Source: Sphingobacteriales bacterium
GTDB taxonomy: Bacteria; Bacteroidota; Bacteroidia; Chitinophagales; Chitinophagaceae
Assembly: GCA_024640385.1 (NCBI GenBank)
Contig: JAHEFC010000158.1
Span: 1 to 8,741, forward strand
DNA: 8,741 nt
Direction: 5' to 3'
Position numbers and translations under genes: made by a program. Below the pieces are notes generated by a model. It worked only from the letters and a program-made list of their open reading frames with translations. It was not told the origin of the DNA and made no database searches. This document shows, in pieces, positions 6,542-8,741 of the stretch; within the stretch, counting starts at the first letter, position 1; each line of letters starts with the position of its first letter.

Positions 6542-8741
6542 ATGTTTACAGAAGAGCATATTGCCGCCCTTGTAAAAGAGTATTATGGAAGGCAGGTTGT
6601 TGCAAAGGCACTTACAGGCGAATATGATTTCAATTTTATGCTGAAGGGCGATGATGGCATGAGATACATTTTGAAAATTTCTGATGATGAGCAGGGATAT
6701 TTTTTTATTGATGCACAGGTGCAAATTTTGAACCATCTTGCAAAAAAAGACATCGCCCCGTTTTTCAATCATCAGATTAAGTCTCTCGATGGGAAAGAGT
6801 TAGTAGTTCTGGAAGATGCAGGTAAAAAATACTATTTGCGCCTGCTGAAATTTTTGGAAGGCGATTTCTGGATGAATCTTGAGCATCGGTCAGATGCATT
6901 ACATATTGATTTTGGTGAATTTTTAGGAAAGATGGACAGGGCGCTGCAGGATTTTTCCCATCCTGCTATGCACCGTCACTATTTGTGGGATATCAGCAAT
7001 GCAATGGATGCAAACAGGAAGTTGCATTGTATCAGAAATCATGAGCGAAGGAGGATAGCTGGTTATTTCCTTTTGCAGTTTGAAACAGAAGTGTTGCCAC
7101 ACATATCATCTTTGCGTCATGCCTACGCACATCACGATGCCAATGATACTAATGTTCTGGTGATAGGAGATAAAGTATCCGGATTGATTGATTTCGGCGA
7201 TATGGTTTATACTGCACTGGTCAACAATCTGGCAGTAGCCTGTACCTATGCCATGATGAATCATGGTAACCCGCTACAGGCAGCCAAATTCATTGTTAAG
7301 GGCTATCATAGTATTTATCCGTTAATGGAGCAGGAGGTGGACTTGTTGTTTTACCTTATTGCTGCAAGGCTTTGCATCAGTGTAACACAATCTGCTTTCA
7401 ATGCATCGATAGAAACCAACAATGAACACCATTTTATTTCTGAAAAGCCGGCCTGGGATTTATTGTATAAGTTCATTCGCATAAACCCCGTTAAGGCACA
7501 GGATGAATTCCGAAGGGCCTGTGGTTTTGAAGGAGTGATCCAGGAAAGGGATCATTCAGAGCTTCTTCGGGCAAGACAAAAATATATTGGCCGTAACTTA
7601 AGTATCAGTTACAAAGAAAAAATAAAGATCAATAAGGGCGCTCTGCAGTATTTGTACGATGATAAAGGGAATACTTATGTAGACTGCGTAAATAACCCAT
7701 CGCATGTGGGTCACTGCCATCCAGTGGTAGTTAAGCGAATGCAAAAGCAAATTGCAACACTTAATACCAACACGCGTTACTTGAATGATCACATGATGGA
7801 ATATGCAAAAAGGCTAACGGCAACACTTCCGCCATCTTTAAGCGTATGTTATTTCACCAATAGCGGAAGCGAGGCCAATGATCTGGCGGTGAGGATGGCA
7901 AGGCACTATACTAAGCAGAAAGACATCATTGTCCTTGATCATGCATATCATGGTACCTCCACTGTAGCGATGGAAATGAGTCCTTATAAATTTGATGGCA
8001 AAGGTGGTTTTGGAAAAATGCCATGGATACACAAAGCAATGAACCCGGATATGTACCGGGGACCTTATAGATATGGTGATGCAGATGCCGGAAAGAAATA
8101 TGCTCATGATGTGCAGCGAATTATTGAGGAACTGGGGCGATCAGGGCATGCACCTGCCGTTTTTATTTGCGAGACATTGTTGGGTGTGGGAGGGCAGATT
8201 CCCTTACCGCCGGGCTATTTAAAAGAAGCATATCAGTTCGTAAGAGCGGCAGGTGGTGTTTGTATTGCCGATGAAGTACAGGTTGGTTTTGGAAGAGTGG
8301 GGGATAAATTCTGGGGCTTTGAATTGCAGGATGTGGTTCCGGATATAGTAGTCATGGGTAAGCCAATTGGCAATGGTCACCCTTTGGCGGCTGTAGTTGT
8401 CACCAATGAAATTGCAGATGCATTTAATAACGGGATGGAGTACTTTAACACTTTTGGTGGTAACCCGGTTTCGATGGCAACAGGCCTTGCTGTGCTGGAT
8501 GTTATTCAGGAAGAGGATATGCAGCGCCATGCAAAGGAAACCGGGGAATATTTAATGGAGGGGTTAAGAAAACTAATGAGTAAATATCCAATGATCAGTG
8601 ATGTGCGCGGCCATGGATTATTTATCGGGGCGGAAATGGTCACCAATAGGGAAACGCTGGAGCCTGCAGTGCCTCAAATAGATGCAGTAGTGGAAATGGT
8701 CAAGGCAATGGGATATTTATTGAGTACGGATGGCCCGTTGC
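6542..8741 (+). CDS. Fused APH-type kinase and class III PLP phospho-lyase/aminotransferase, C-terminus off the window
   Basis: The frame from ATG 6542 is open to the window end, 733 codons, with no signal peptide, so the product is cytoplasmic. Residues 1 to about 330 form an APH/choline-kinase-like kinase: ATP-binding Lys45 (YILKIS), catalytic loop HHDANDTN with Asp199 and Asn204, and the metal site LIDFGD with Asp217 and Asp220. From about 340 there is a class III aminotransferase-fold domain: NSGSEAND (440-447), DEVQVGFGR with PLP-binding Asp577 (577-585), and [12 protein letters not shown] with Schiff-base Lys607. The GKPxGNGHP form is typical of ethanolamine-phosphate and 5-phosphohydroxylysine phospho-lyases (AGXT2L1/2 relatives), whose substrates are made by kinases of just this type. 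Fusion of the two therefore implies consecutive reactions. Related proteobacterial fusions carry an M23 peptidase domain between the halves, while here the linker is only about 10 residues. The substrate (hydroxylysine, ethanolamine or other) is open, and a true aminotransferase is the alternative. Confidence 0.85.
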   Translation, partial: MFTEEHIAALVKEYYGRQVVAKALTGEYDFNFMLKGDDGMRYILKISDDEQGYFFIDAQVQILNHLAKKDIAPFFNHQIKSLDGKELVVLEDAGKKYYLRLLKFLEGDFWMNLEHRSDALHIDFGEFLGKMDRALQDFSHPAMHRHYLWDISNAMDANRKLHCIRNHERRRIAGYFLLQFETEVLPHISSLRHAYAHHDANDTNVLVIGDKVSGLIDFGDMVYTALVNNLAVACTYAMMNHGNPLQAAKFIVKGYHSIYPLMEQEVDLLFYLIAARLCISVTQSAFNASIETNNEHHFISEKPAWDLLYKFIRINPVKAQDEFRRACGFEGVIQERDHSELLRARQKYIGRNLSISYKEKIKINKGALQYLYDDKGNTYVDCVNNPSHVGHCHPVVVKRMQKQIATLNTNTRYLNDHMMEYAKRLTATLPPSLSVCYFTNSGSEANDLAVRMARHYTKQKDIIVLDHAYHGTSTVAMEMSPYKFDGKGGFGKMPWIHKAMNPDMYRGPYRYGDADAGKKYAHDVQRIIEELGRSGHAPAVFICETLLGVGGQIPLPPGYLKEAYQFVRAAGGVCIADEVQVGFGRVGDKFWGFELQDVVPDIVVMGKPIGNGHPLAAVVVTNEIADAFNNGMEYFNTFGGNPVSMATGLAVLDVIQEEDMQRHAKETGEYLMEGLRKLMSKYPMISDVRGHGLFIGAEMVTNRETLEPAVPQIDAVVEMVKAMGYLLSTDGPL

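Noticed and set aside
7838..8530. Two minus-strand open frames of 89 and 103 codons
   Set aside because: Both are antisense to the PLP domain of the fusion protein, whose plus-strand frame carries all the expected motifs.

Overview
The window looks like a carbohydrate-use region from a Bacteroidota chromosome, probably a Chitinophagaceae-type organism. This rests on protein family resemblance, exported proteins with short signal peptides ending in LAQ or QAQ, the absence of clear Shine-Dalgarno sequences, and promoter-like TAnnTTTG elements. No rRNA, tRNA, CRISPR array, insertion sequence or phage gene is visible. No SusC/SusD pair or regulator lies inside the window.

Layout. (1) Positions 1-111, minus strand: the first 37 codons of an L-fucose/L-arabinose isomerase-like protein. 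(2) 221-1270, plus: an exported, probably lipid-anchored five-bladed beta-propeller protein of the GH43/GH32/GH130-like type. (3) Minus strand: a sugar porter family MFS transporter (1393-2766, GTG start), followed after 17 bases by a 33-residue single-span membrane protein (1274-1375). (4) Plus strand, probably one transcription unit: a secreted GH92 alpha-mannosidase (2795-5185), a secreted (alpha/alpha)6 six-hairpin glycosidase-like protein of unknown specificity (5222-6514), and a large two-domain enzyme that is open at the right edge (6542-8741). The last is an APH-type small-molecule kinase fused to a class III PLP enzyme of the ethanolamine-phosphate / phosphohydroxylysine phospho-lyase group.

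How the parts could work together (inference). GH92 and the six-hairpin protein would trim sugars from glycans outside the cytoplasm. The MFS porter would import a released monosaccharide and the isomerase would feed it into central metabolism. The kinase/phospho-lyase fusion would phosphorylate an amino alcohol or hydroxylated amino acid and then remove phosphate and ammonia. The most interesting possibility is that the last three genes salvage a glycan-linked amine, either glycosylated hydroxylysine from collagen-like protein or the ethanolamine phosphate of GPI-type glycans. Only gene order and family membership support this.

The largest gene-free stretch is the roughly 110-base divergent region at 112-220. 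The other gaps are 3-36 bases.
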